From positions 1 through 29,907 of the IMG/VR virus record IMGVR_UViG_3300020371_000043: 29,907 nucleotides of DNA, one strand, 5' to 3'. Source of the stretch: a virus. A program made the position numbers and the translations under genes. Shown here piece after piece: positions 14,548 to 21,703 of the stretch (positions are counted from its first letter, which is position 1; every line of letters starts with the position of its first letter). A model generated the notes under the pieces. It worked only from the letters and a program-made list of their open reading frames with translations. It was not told the DNA's origin and did no database searches.

Positions 14548-15077
14548 AACCAATCTGGTTTTCTGGATGGGTCACGAAGATAATTAGATGCAGCCCAAGG
14601 TTTGCTCGATATATAACGTTTGTAAGCAGTAAGAGTGTCAATGCTTGTGTCATATTTAAACTGGTCTGGACCTGCGAAGGCGTAGTCTTCAACATAATTG
14701 TAACATGTAATTGCTTTCTCAGAAAAGCGATGGAATACTTTCTTCGCTTGCCATAAAGTGTCACGACATCCGTGTTCTTTACCGTAGCGATGAGTGTACT
14801 CTGTTGATAATGCACACCCATGTTGAATCAACCATGCAGTATTGTATAAACTTTTGGCTGCCCATTGTGTACATGGATGATTGCGGAAAGCACCCTTACT
14901 TGTTTTGTAAGGAGTGCCATCCTTTTTCTTTAATAGATCATCACCCCAATCATAATACCAGTGTGAAAAAACAATAGAGAGCATTTGACATGTCTCTAGT
15001 GGCATCTTGACCACATGTTTGTCAGGTAATACCTGAGCAGACTTGCGTGGGCATGGATCTGTGACAAAGATATTCAC
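14544..15077 (-). CDS. conserved phage-type hypothetical protein (DKHVVKM motif)
   Basis: A 177-residue protein from a GTG start preceded by GGAGG eight bases away. The start MNIFVTDPCPRKSAQVLPDKHVVKMPLETCQML and the later FRNHPCTQWAAKSLYNTAWL, EYTHRYGKEHGC belong to a sequence type I remember as widespread in marine phages and some bacteria, always starting MNIF-x-x-D and carrying DKHVVKM. Its conserved His, Asp, Cys and Arg residues look enzymatic, but I know no assigned reaction. A DNA-repair or nucleotide-related role would be a guess from its location in the replication operon. It overlaps its neighbours by four bases on both sides. Confidence 0.8.
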   Translation of the reverse strand: MNIFVTDPCPRKSAQVLPDKHVVKMPLETCQMLSIVFSHWYYDWGDDLLKKKDGTPYKTSKGAFRNHPCTQWAAKSLYNTAWLIQHGCALSTEYTHRYGKEHGCRDTLWQAKKVFHRFSEKAITCYNYVEDYAFAGPDQFKYDTSIDTLTAYKRYISSKPWAASNYLRDPSRKPDWL

Positions 15078-15538
15078 TCTTTTGACCTCCAGTTCTTTCT
15101 CATCTTAACATAAGAATCACTTTTGGCAACAATATCTCTTACCTTCTTGAATATCCTAGCGGACTCTGCATATTTACTTGTCATATGATCTTCTTCTTGC
15201 GGCAATATTTCTTTCGTTCCCTTCTTATACTTTCTACCTGAGTTATGGTTTGCATAACGTCTTGCTCTGGTAAATCCCATCTCTAGAAATTTACGGCACA
15301 TGTCCATACCAATAAAATCCTTACCATCCCTATAGTCTAGGTACATGGCAAAGATTTTGTTGGATGAGATTACTGCTTCGTGAGGAGTTTTGAATCTCCA
15401 ATGAGCACATATATCGTTAGTATAAGGGCGTACCAATAAAACTCCTTGTTCCCCCCTTCCAATGCGATATAACTTCCGAGTCTCTTCATGTGAAAAATCA
15501 AGACTCTTGTAATCGAGGTCATAATCAAATTCTTTCAT
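15074..15538 (-). CDS. DUF4385 family protein
   Basis: A 154-residue protein recognised as DUF4385. It contains KSLDFSHEETRKLYRIGRGEQGVLLVRPY, HWRFKTPHEAVISS, DFIGMDMCRKFLEMGFTRARRYANH and GGR-like NSGRKY in the expected order. The family occurs in bacteria and phages and its biochemical role is unknown. The many conserved Arg and His residues suggest nucleic-acid binding. The start at 15538 has no clear Shine-Dalgarno and lies 18 bases after the small membrane protein. Its stop overlaps the GTG of the next gene. Confidence 0.85.
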   Translation of the reverse strand: MKEFDYDLDYKSLDFSHEETRKLYRIGRGEQGVLLVRPYTNDICAHWRFKTPHEAVISSNKIFAMYLDYRDGKDFIGMDMCRKFLEMGFTRARRYANHNSGRKYKKGTKEILPQEEDHMTSKYAESARIFKKVRDIVAKSDSYVKMRKNWRSKE

Positions 15539-15556
15539 AATAAAATAGTAAGGTAA

Positions 15557-15724
15557 TCAGGCTCTCTTTCTAGATCGCTTAATTGAAATTACAGATATAA
15601 GTGTTGCAGTTGCAAATACAACTACTGCTGACGCGATTAATAATGTGGGATCATATACCACGTCAGGTTGTGCTTCCCAAGTGCCTGGCAATGTGTAGAC
15701 ACTTGGATGAGATGCGAATAACAT
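15557..15724 (-). CDS. small single-pass membrane protein (55 aa)
   Basis: A 55-codon gene starting MLFASHPSVYTLPGTWEAQ. It has a hydrophobic helix at about residues 28-46 (LLIASAVVVFATATLISV) and a basic end KRSRKRA. The layout predicts an outside N-terminus and a positively charged cytoplasmic tail. The ATG overlaps the gene 45 stop (TAATG), and GGAGG lies inside the end of gene 45 at suitable spacing. The size and shape resemble small photosystem or cytochrome subunits of cyanobacteria, but I see no specific match to any. The function is unknown. Confidence 0.78.
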   Translation of the reverse strand: MLFASHPSVYTLPGTWEAQPDVVYDPTLLIASAVVVFATATLISVISIKRSRKRA

Positions 15725-16416
15725 TAATCCTCCCATGTAAGATCTGGTTCTAGAGCTATATAGTAGGTCAAGTCGTATTCACATGACTTAAATTGTGACA
15801 AAAGTTTACGAGAGATTTTCACCTCATATGTGCCAGGCACAATCTTCATGTTCTCCACTTTAAAATGAAGTCCAAACTTCTTAGTAGTCTCTCCAACAAC
15901 AATAGAGAAATCATTAGATGTATCGTTCTTGCGATCAGATACAACCATCTTAATTTCACTACCATCACCAACAACAGATAGATCTGTTAGATGATATACT
16001 GCGGCTGCTTTGAGGAGTCTGTCAAGTTGAGAACTCTTGAGTGTGAACTCAACATCTACAGAGGGAAGAGTGATAGACTTCTCTGGAGGAGAAACAATCA
16101 CACTTGGGTCAGCAAAGAAATACTTAGACTTCTGTTTGCCTTCTTTAATGTTGACGAAACTTTGTCCTGTGAAGTTTAGTTCTGGATCTTGGAAAAGACC
16201 TAGAGAGTTCAAGAACTGACTAAGATCATAAACACCAAACTCTTGAGGAATGTCCTCGTCGATATTTGCTTCTGCAAGAATGTTCTTCATTACAGAAATA
16301 GTTCTCAAGGACTTACCTTGTTTGAACAGGATAGATTGATTGATAGAAGCAAAGTTCTTCAACAGATTGATAGTTCTATCGGAAAGTTTCATAGGGATCT
16401 TAGTTGCTGTCGTCAT
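15724..16416 (-). CDS. 45: gp45 sliding clamp
   Basis: A 230-residue DNA polymerase processivity clamp equivalent to T4 gp45 (228 residues). It begins MTTATKIPMKLSDRTINLLK, continues with NFASINQSILFKQGKSLRTIS and contains the two-domain PCNA-like pattern, including FTLKSSQLDRLLKAAAVYHLTDL in the second half. In T4-like phages the trimeric clamp tethers gp43 and also activates late transcription with gp55 and gp33, so its gene links replication to the late switch. The start overlaps the DUF3310 gene by 17 bases and the stop overlaps a small membrane-protein gene. Confidence 0.93.
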   Translation of the reverse strand: MTTATKIPMKLSDRTINLLKNFASINQSILFKQGKSLRTISVMKNILAEANIDEDIPQEFGVYDLSQFLNSLGLFQDPELNFTGQSFVNIKEGKQKSKYFFADPSVIVSPPEKSITLPSVDVEFTLKSSQLDRLLKAAAVYHLTDLSVVGDGSEIKMVVSDRKNDTSNDFSIVVGETTKKFGLHFKVENMKIVPGTYEVKISRKLLSQFKSCEYDLTYYIALEPDLTWED

Positions 16417-17323
16417 TATGTAAACCAGCGAAGTGGTATAAAAGTGTACAATAGTGAATGGCCTTTAGAATGTCATTTTCATTCTTACCATCTTTCTTGC
16501 CGAATCTTGAGAGATATTTGATTGCATTGGATCGGCAAAATGCTTCCGCATCTCCAATACCTTCAATTAGATCTAGGGTTTGTGTTCCCTTATCTCCAGT
16601 ATAGTGTGAACCATATGTGCTTGCAATATAGTTCTTTGCTTTATCAAGCATTGTATGTTCATTATACTTGAAATACTTGAAATCGTCATCTACTGGTTTC
16701 CTATAGTGATTAAAGTGATGAGAATACATATCATCCATATCCGCCATATAATCACCATAATACGTTGAGTCAAAAGCTACCCCCATATCAGTTGAGACAC
16801 CAACAGTAGGAAGGTCTGATTTATCCCGAACAGGTTCATCAGGAACCTCTGGTGGCCATGGTGAGCCAGGTGTCCATTCAAACCCACCACTCTTTTCAAT
16901 CCAATCAAGATCGCTATCTCGATTATCCTCTACACCACTCCAAGGAATATCTTTATAATAATCACCTTGAATTACTTCCTTCTTATCAGATTTTGGTGTT
17001 CTACGAGTTACTGTCTTTCCGCCATCGGGAGACTCGTAGATGAATTTATCTTGTTCTTCTTTAGGCATTTTTTCTTTTTGTTTTTTAGCATCGGCATAAA
17101 ATTCAGAACCTAGTCCACCAAAACTAGAAGTCACATGAATGACATCTGGGGAAGCAGGAGCAGGGTTTCCAGTAACACTGAAACCATCTTCTTCCCAAAA
17201 ATCTTGATAGTCTTCTTTGGTTGCTTCTGAGACGTTCTTGGAGCTTTTCTTTTTCACGATTGGATAGTCCTCATCAAATGTACCGTTTAAGATCGAGCCT
17301 AATAGACTCCATGAATTAACCAT
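16400..17323 (-). CDS. DUF3310 protein with long low-complexity N-terminal extension
   Basis: A 307-residue protein. The last about 60 residues (238-298) form a DUF3310 domain: LDLIEGIGDAEAFCRSNAIKYLSRFGKKDGKNENDILKAIHYC, with the typical aF-x-x-x-N-x-I-K-Y-l-x-R-f pattern. This is a helical phage domain of unconfirmed function, often called a nucleotide kinase or SaV-like in annotations. The first about 220 residues are polar and rich in D, E, K, P and G with many short aromatic patches (for example FEWTPGSPWPPEVPDEP) and look intrinsically disordered. The gene lies between pebS and gene 45 and overlaps both by 8 and 17 bases. Free-standing DUF3310 proteins are usually under about 150 residues. 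Confidence 0.8.
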   Translation of the reverse strand: MVNSWSLLGSILNGTFDEDYPIVKKKSSKNVSEATKEDYQDFWEEDGFSVTGNPAPASPDVIHVTSSFGGLGSEFYADAKKQKEKMPKEEQDKFIYESPDGGKTVTRRTPKSDKKEVIQGDYYKDIPWSGVEDNRDSDLDWIEKSGGFEWTPGSPWPPEVPDEPVRDKSDLPTVGVSTDMGVAFDSTYYGDYMADMDDMYSHHFNHYRKPVDDDFKYFKYNEHTMLDKAKNYIASTYGSHYTGDKGTQTLDLIEGIGDAEAFCRSNAIKYLSRFGKKDGKNENDILKAIHYCTLLYHFAGLHNDDSN

Positions 17324-17948
17324 ATGTAAATAGAAAATCGTTTACAAGACTCTCTGATTTTTCTTTACCGAATTTGCCAGAAAGATACCCACCTACAGGA
17401 TCTAGTTTTCTCATGTATTTGTCAAAATCATGATAGGTTTTGTACATGAGATTCTGGCTGGGTTTCTTTGATTCTAACATATCTCTGTAAACAGTCAAGT
17501 ACTTTTTAAACATATCTAAATGTTCGTCTACTTCTGCAAACGTACAATACCTGACATAGATGTTATCAGAAAAATGATTACCCATTTCAAAGAATCGATA
17601 ATCTTGTTCTGCCTTGGGTAGACCCTGTACAGAGAAAGGACAGTTTTCTATAGGGTGTTGAAAGTCAAAAACAATAATGACTTTCTTTTCAAAAAATCCC
17701 ATCAAATCCATACCGAAGCATGGTAGATTCTCACCAGTTCTAGGATAGATTATAGTGTTGTAGATACAGGATTTTTCATTCCAGATCTCAACTTCCCTAG
17801 ACTTATTAATGTACCAATCTTTATCAGTTCCATACAACTTAGCGGTGAGAGAGGTTCCTTTCCCCTCCCACTCTGCCCAAGTTGAATGGTGGTACAGTTC
17901 TGGAAAGACCTCATACAGAAGGGACTTGTAGTTCTTCCATAGGTTCAT
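17316..17948 (-). CDS. pebS: PebS-type ferredoxin-dependent bilin reductase (phycoerythrobilin synthase)
   Basis: A 210-residue HY2-family bilin reductase. The strongest stretches are NLPCFGMDLMGFFEKKVIIV, VFDFQHPIENCPFSVQGLP, YRFFEMGNHFSDNIYVRYC and the end DPVGGYLSGKFGKEKSE with VNDFLFTYG. These agree closely with my memory of PebS from cyanophage P-SSM2, which converts biliverdin IXalpha to phycoerythrobilin by four-electron reduction. The two catalytic aspartates fit D81 (FGMD) and D183 (LDPVGGY). I use the ATG at 17948, 38 bases inside cobS. A TTG at 17969 is in frame. The protein is about 20 residues shorter than P-SSM2 PebS. No heme oxygenase to supply biliverdin is in the window. PcyX or PebA remain alternatives. 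Confidence 0.9.
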   Translation of the reverse strand: MNLWKNYKSLLYEVFPELYHHSTWAEWEGKGTSLTAKLYGTDKDWYINKSREVEIWNEKSCIYNTIIYPRTGENLPCFGMDLMGFFEKKVIIVFDFQHPIENCPFSVQGLPKAEQDYRFFEMGNHFSDNIYVRYCTFAEVDEHLDMFKKYLTVYRDMLESKKPSQNLMYKTYHDFDKYMRKLDPVGGYLSGKFGKEKSESLVNDFLFTYG

Positions 17949-19026
17949 CAGTTTTAGTTTCACCTCCAAAGTTTACATCAGCATCAACCTTGTCATAGAG
18001 ATCAAGGAACGCTTGTTTTGTTTCATCATCAAAGCGGTTTACACATACTTCGATTGCCTTCTCTTTGTTCTTCCAGATAGCGTATGCCTTGACGATATGT
18101 ACAAGACGACGTGTGGAAATAACTTCCTCAACACCACCATCAAAGAAGGTCTTACGGATGATGTCACCCCAATCTACAAGACGCTTGCAGAACTCTTTGT
18201 CGTCACACAAGTTGGTCAAGATTTTCTCCTCAGTCTTTGGACTAGGATAGGACTGTTCAAAGGTTACTGGGAATCGCTCAAGGAAGGCTTCGTTGAGCAC
18301 GTTAGTTCCAATGAATCGTCCGTCGTCTGAACCTTTACCTTTAGTGTTTGCGGTTGCGATGACGTTGAAACCGTCAGATGGTTTGACGTATCGGCCAATT
18401 TTTTTAAGGAATACACCATTACCTTCAAGGATGCTTTGGAGACAGAGAATTTTGTTACTGGCGAGGTCGATCTCGTCAAGGAGCAAGATAGCTCCCCGCT
18501 CAAGTGCTTCAATAACGGGTCCGTTATGCCAGACTGTGGAACCATTAACAAGGCGGAAACCGCCAATAAGATCATCTTCATCAGTTTCAATGGTAATGTT
18601 TACACGAACGACTTCACGTTTCAGTTGAGCACACGCTTGTTCTACACCAAAGGTCTTACCATTACCAGAAAGACCAGTAATAAAGCATGGGTAGAAAAGT
18701 TTGGACTGAATGATTTTCTTTACATCAGAGAAGTTTCCAAACTTGACAAAGTTAGAATCAATCTCTGGAATAAGATTCTGTTCTACAGGAGGTACAACAG
18801 CAGGAGCAGCATAGGAACTTTCAAGTTTTGCTTTCTTCTCCTTGGCAGTGAGGTTCCACTTGCCTTTTGTTGTTTTGAACTGTTGCAGATATTTTGTAAC
18901 AGTCTGATATGTCACATCATGCTGAGCACAGTATGCTTTGATGTGTGCGGATGTGATCTTGTTACCGTAAAGATCACGAAGGTTGTTGATGAGTGATTCG
19001 GGATTCACTTTAGCTTCAAAAGGCAT
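17911..19026 (-). CDS. cobS: CobS-like AAA+ ATPase (MoxR/cobaltochelatase type)
   Basis: A 371-residue AAA+ protein of the MoxR/CobS group, a typical T4-like cyanophage gene. An N-terminal helical region of about 70 residues resembles a DNA-binding or partner domain (HDVTYQTVTKYLQQF). The motor has Walker A GLSGNGKT (118-125), ETDEDDLIGGFRL, Walker B ILLLDEIDLAS (180-190) and sensor VIATANTKG (222-230). In cobalamin synthesis CobS works with CobT and CobN to insert cobalt. Here the next gene upstream encodes a VWA protein of the type that partners such ATPases. The pair may therefore remodel another target. It is driven by its own promoter with a leader matching that of the partner gene. Confidence 0.9.
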   Translation of the reverse strand: MPFEAKVNPESLINNLRDLYGNKITSAHIKAYCAQHDVTYQTVTKYLQQFKTTKGKWNLTAKEKKAKLESSYAAPAVVPPVEQNLIPEIDSNFVKFGNFSDVKKIIQSKLFYPCFITGLSGNGKTFGVEQACAQLKREVVRVNITIETDEDDLIGGFRLVNGSTVWHNGPVIEALERGAILLLDEIDLASNKILCLQSILEGNGVFLKKIGRYVKPSDGFNVIATANTKGKGSDDGRFIGTNVLNEAFLERFPVTFEQSYPSPKTEEKILTNLCDDKEFCKRLVDWGDIIRKTFFDGGVEEVISTRRLVHIVKAYAIWKNKEKAIEVCVNRFDDETKQAFLDLYDKVDADVNFGGETKTDEPMEELQVPSV

Positions 19027-19032
19027 TGTTTG

Positions 19033-19104
19033 TTCTTGTCTATGTATACATTATAATGGAAGGAGAGGTGGAATCAACCACCCCTGTGCCAGTTTGTGAA
19101 CTGG
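19033..19104 (-). repeat. promoter-leader repeat, copy A (upstream of cobS)
   Basis: This block holds, in transcription order, a hairpin CCAGTT-CACA-AACTGG (19089-19104) placed just after the stop of the VWA gene, then GCACAGGGG, TTGATT, a 16-base spacer, TATAAT and a 5' untranslated segment. The 23 bases 19033-19055 differ from copy B (21367-21389) at only two positions, and the hairpin and GGCACA motif recur there too. Confidence 0.75.
19050..19077 (-). promoter_or_regulatory. sigma70-type promoter for cobS-pebS-DUF3310-gene 45 unit
   Basis: Minus-strand TTGATT (19072-19077), a 16-base spacer and a perfect TATAAT (19050-19055) lie 23 bases before the cobS ATG. With no terminator before regA, it could drive the whole clamp and clamp-loader cluster. 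Confidence 0.75.
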
Positions 19105-19105
19105 T

Positions 19106-21361
19106 CTATGCGATGTAACTCATGAACTGACCTAGAACTTTCTTGTTCATTTTCTTTGCAGAAAGTGACTTCTTGAAAGCAGACTTGATCTGTGCTTTGG
19201 TTGCATCTTCTTTCACTTCAAAACTAGAATCAGAGTTGAGTGCGGATGAGGACAATCCGAAGTAGGCGTGGTATCCACCACCCTCAGTAATCATAAGAGA
19301 CTTTGTTTTTCTCCACTGTGCCATGATGGTTTGATGTCTTTCATAATCATAGTCAACATAGCGACGGACAAAACTGTTGCAATCGCGATTATCAACAACT
19401 CGGATACCAAGGAAATTGACATCAGGAAAACGACCCCTGAGTTGTTTGAGTAGTGCAGTAGTCAAATCATAGTATGCGTCTGCACAATGATATGTTCTAC
19501 CATTTTTGTCACGAATGAATACGTTACCATGTGCTGAACGTGTTCCTAAGTATTGTTCATTACCCTGCCTGGATTTGAACTCTTTGTGAAACTTGAGAGG
19601 ATGTGCTTCACCATCAGTAAGAGTGATGCACTGAATCTTCTGAACACCTGTCTTCTTTTTGAACTCAGGAATGATCTGGTTCAAGGAGACAAGAGCTTCG
19701 TTCAGAGGAGTTCCAGACAGACTCAAACGACTTGGGCACTGGTAGTACACAGAACTGTCCCAACGACCACGTTGATCGAGACAACTCATGAGTCTCCAGA
19801 TGTTCATCATTTGATGTTCTAGATCTCCCTTCTTACAGTCACTTGTTAGAAACTCAACCATTGCGAATTGTGCTTCGATATAAAGTTGACCGTCTTTCTT
19901 AACATGGTGATCTTTAGGGTAAGCGTAACCTCTGTAGTTACCATACTCATCAAACTTTTTATCTCCACGATTCCACTCATTAGTAAAAGCGAATACTTGG
20001 AAAGGAATCTGAACTTTCTTACAGAACCAGATCAAGTTGAACAACTGTTTTACTGTGTCCTTAAGAACATTACTCATAGATCCAGACCAATCAAGGACAA
20101 AGATAAGTCCATGATTTTTGCCATCAGGTAGAGTGGTGACTTTTTTGAACAGATCTTCATTGTACTTGTATGAATGAAGTTTTGTGCAATCAAGAACACC
20201 TGTCTTTGATACTGTAGCACGAGCGTATGCGTCAGCAGACTTACGACACTCAAACTCTTTTACAAGATAGTTGACTTCTTTCTGTGCAGAACGACGGAAG
20301 AGTCTGTACTCATTGTCAACACTTGCATAAAGATTCATAGGAATACGATACTTGTTTTCTTCTTTGAGAAGTTCATTATCGTAGTGTTGTTGCTGTGCAA
20401 TCCACTCTTCATCAAGGTGTTTGTGAACGTCTACATTTTTAGCTTTGACAGTTTCAAGATTCAGTTCTGGAATGGTGCAGTAATCAGTATCATACACACC
20501 TGTGTTCCGATTCTTATCATTCAAGTTCTCCAAGTTATCAGAGAAAAGCTTGTCAGTGATAGTTTCAAAGTCACAATGTTCACCACCAATAGGTGAGTCA
20601 GAAAATTCAGGCGGGAAACCAGTGGTCTCATCTGAGTTATCACCAGACTCTTGCTCCTCAGATTCTTCGCCATCGGAACTTTCACTTTCAATCGAATCAA
20701 AAGTATCGGACTTATCTTCAGAAGGAATTGGATCAACCTTAGAACCACCACCCTGTTCCATCTCTGCACCATCAAATGGCAGATCAATCTTGATAGATTC
20801 TGTGTGCTGTGTCTTCATGAACTCATGAAGTTCATTAGCAAGTTCCAGAACCTCATCAAAGGTATCAGTATTGAGTGCAGAGTCACGGAAATATACTTCA
20901 TCTTCACTCATAGGAACGTCAACAAACTTTCCAATCTTGTGGTGAATGTTGATACGGTCTGGGAGATTCATATCTTCAACTTCATTCTCACCCAGTTCAA
21001 AGAAATCCTGATCGGAAAGTTCTTTGTATCCCATGTGAAATGTCTTGACGATACCAGCGTACTTACGCTTCATCAACTTCTCGATACGAACATCCTCAAG
21101 AATGTTGACGAATGACAAAGGAACTTCTGGATACCTTAGTTTCCAGTTCTCATTGGGTGTGTATAGTGCGTGTCCAACCTCATGACCCACCAGAAGGTCG
21201 TATACGGTCGCAGAGGCCTTGTCCCACATTGGAAGGGTCAATACTCTACGATCCACATCAAAGGAGGCCGTAGGGACTCTCTTGTTCTCGATGATAAGAT
21301 CTTCGGTAGCAAGCAGTTTAGCAAGTTGACCTTTGACTTCGTAATTGACCTTTTTAAGCAT
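19106..21361 (-). CDS. CobT-like metallopeptidase-VWA protein, partner of CobS
   Basis: A 751-residue protein with three parts. Residues 1-200 contain a zinc-peptidase-like motif LLVGHEVGHALYTP (H60, E61, H64) and then VNILEDVRIEKLM (E89, D90), which could give the third ligand. Residues 200-270 are an acidic serine-rich linker (for example SESSDGEESEEQESGD). From about residue 415 there is a von Willebrand factor A domain with an intact MIDAS start FVLDWSGSMS (D424, S426, S428), a TDGEAHP segment and a basic C-terminus. This resembles CobT and other VWA proteins paired with MoxR-type ATPases, and the pair partner cobS lies directly downstream. Cyanophage annotations often call it a peptidase. 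Whether it cleaves or only scaffolds is unknown. Confidence 0.85.
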   Translation of the reverse strand: MLKKVNYEVKGQLAKLLATEDLIIENKRVPTASFDVDRRVLTLPMWDKASATVYDLLVGHEVGHALYTPNENWKLRYPEVPLSFVNILEDVRIEKLMKRKYAGIVKTFHMGYKELSDQDFFELGENEVEDMNLPDRINIHHKIGKFVDVPMSEDEVYFRDSALNTDTFDEVLELANELHEFMKTQHTESIKIDLPFDGAEMEQGGGSKVDPIPSEDKSDTFDSIESESSDGEESEEQESGDNSDETTGFPPEFSDSPIGGEHCDFETITDKLFSDNLENLNDKNRNTGVYDTDYCTIPELNLETVKAKNVDVHKHLDEEWIAQQQHYDNELLKEENKYRIPMNLYASVDNEYRLFRRSAQKEVNYLVKEFECRKSADAYARATVSKTGVLDCTKLHSYKYNEDLFKKVTTLPDGKNHGLIFVLDWSGSMSNVLKDTVKQLFNLIWFCKKVQIPFQVFAFTNEWNRGDKKFDEYGNYRGYAYPKDHHVKKDGQLYIEAQFAMVEFLTSDCKKGDLEHQMMNIWRLMSCLDQRGRWDSSVYYQCPSRLSLSGTPLNEALVSLNQIIPEFKKKTGVQKIQCITLTDGEAHPLKFHKEFKSRQGNEQYLGTRSAHGNVFIRDKNGRTYHCADAYYDLTTALLKQLRGRFPDVNFLGIRVVDNRDCNSFVRRYVDYDYERHQTIMAQWRKTKSLMITEGGGYHAYFGLSSSALNSDSSFEVKEDATKAQIKSAFKKSLSAKKMNKKVLGQFMSYIA

Positions 21362-21366
21362 TTGTT

Positions 21367-21437
21367 TTCTTGTCTATGTACACATGATAACCGACCCTGT
21401 GCCAATTTCAATCAACCATGTGCCAGTTTGTCAACTG
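21367..21437 (-). repeat. promoter-leader repeat, copy B (upstream of the VWA gene)
   Basis: The same arrangement as copy A: hairpin CAGTT-GACA-AACTG (21424-21437) right after the preceding stop, GCACA, then a second GGCACAGGG. A -35/-10 pair follows, then a 5' segment that matches copy A in 21 of 23 positions (21367-21389), including the run from the -10 into GTACATAGACAAGAA. The similarity extends over non-coding sequence only. Confidence 0.72.
21384..21411 (-). promoter_or_regulatory. probable promoter of the VWA/metallopeptidase gene
   Basis: Minus-strand TTGAAA (21406-21411), a 16-base spacer and TATCAT (21384-21389) align exactly with the cobS promoter in spacing and downstream sequence. 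The -10 is one base off consensus, so it is probably weaker than that of cobS. Confidence 0.6.
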
Positions 21438-21438
21438 T

Positions 21439-21681
21439 CTACCCCGACCATCTCAATGCAGTATCCAAGGCTTTCTTTGCAGTGTTCTGTAATTTTATTA
21501 CTCTACTCTCATATGTGATTGTAAATCCTAGCAGATCTCCTTCGGGATCATTTGGCATACCCACAGGTTGCACAAAAAAGATTCCAGCATGTGCCACTGT
21601 CCTCCATTCCATGTCAATAAAACCTAAGTCCCTTAAGGCACACTCTAGTTTTAATGAATGGCATCCGTCTATTAGTATCAT
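21439..21681 (-). CDS. small hypothetical protein (80 aa)
   Basis: An 80-residue protein MILIDGCHSLKLECALRDLG followed by WRTVAHAGIFFVQPVGMPNDPEGDLLGFTITYES and a helical end KLQNTAKKALDTALRWSG. It looks like a small alpha/beta domain, and I do not recognise the family. No clear ribosome binding site precedes the ATG, which lies 22 bases after gene 46 stops. It is the last gene before the promoter-leader of the VWA gene. Confidence 0.65.
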   Translation of the reverse strand: MILIDGCHSLKLECALRDLGFIDMEWRTVAHAGIFFVQPVGMPNDPEGDLLGFTITYESRVIKLQNTAKKALDTALRWSG

Positions 21682-21703
21682 ACGGTTACAAAAACCTATG
21701 CTA

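Noticed and set aside
18436-18996. A 186-codon plus-strand frame opposite cobS.
   Set aside because: It lies wholly antisense to conserved ATPase motifs; the composition is that of a shadow frame.
19089-19104. Hairpin after the VWA gene as an intrinsic terminator.
   Set aside because: The 6-bp stem is followed by GCACAGGGG, not by T residues, and the same hairpin recurs upstream of the VWA gene, so it fits a regulatory repeat better.
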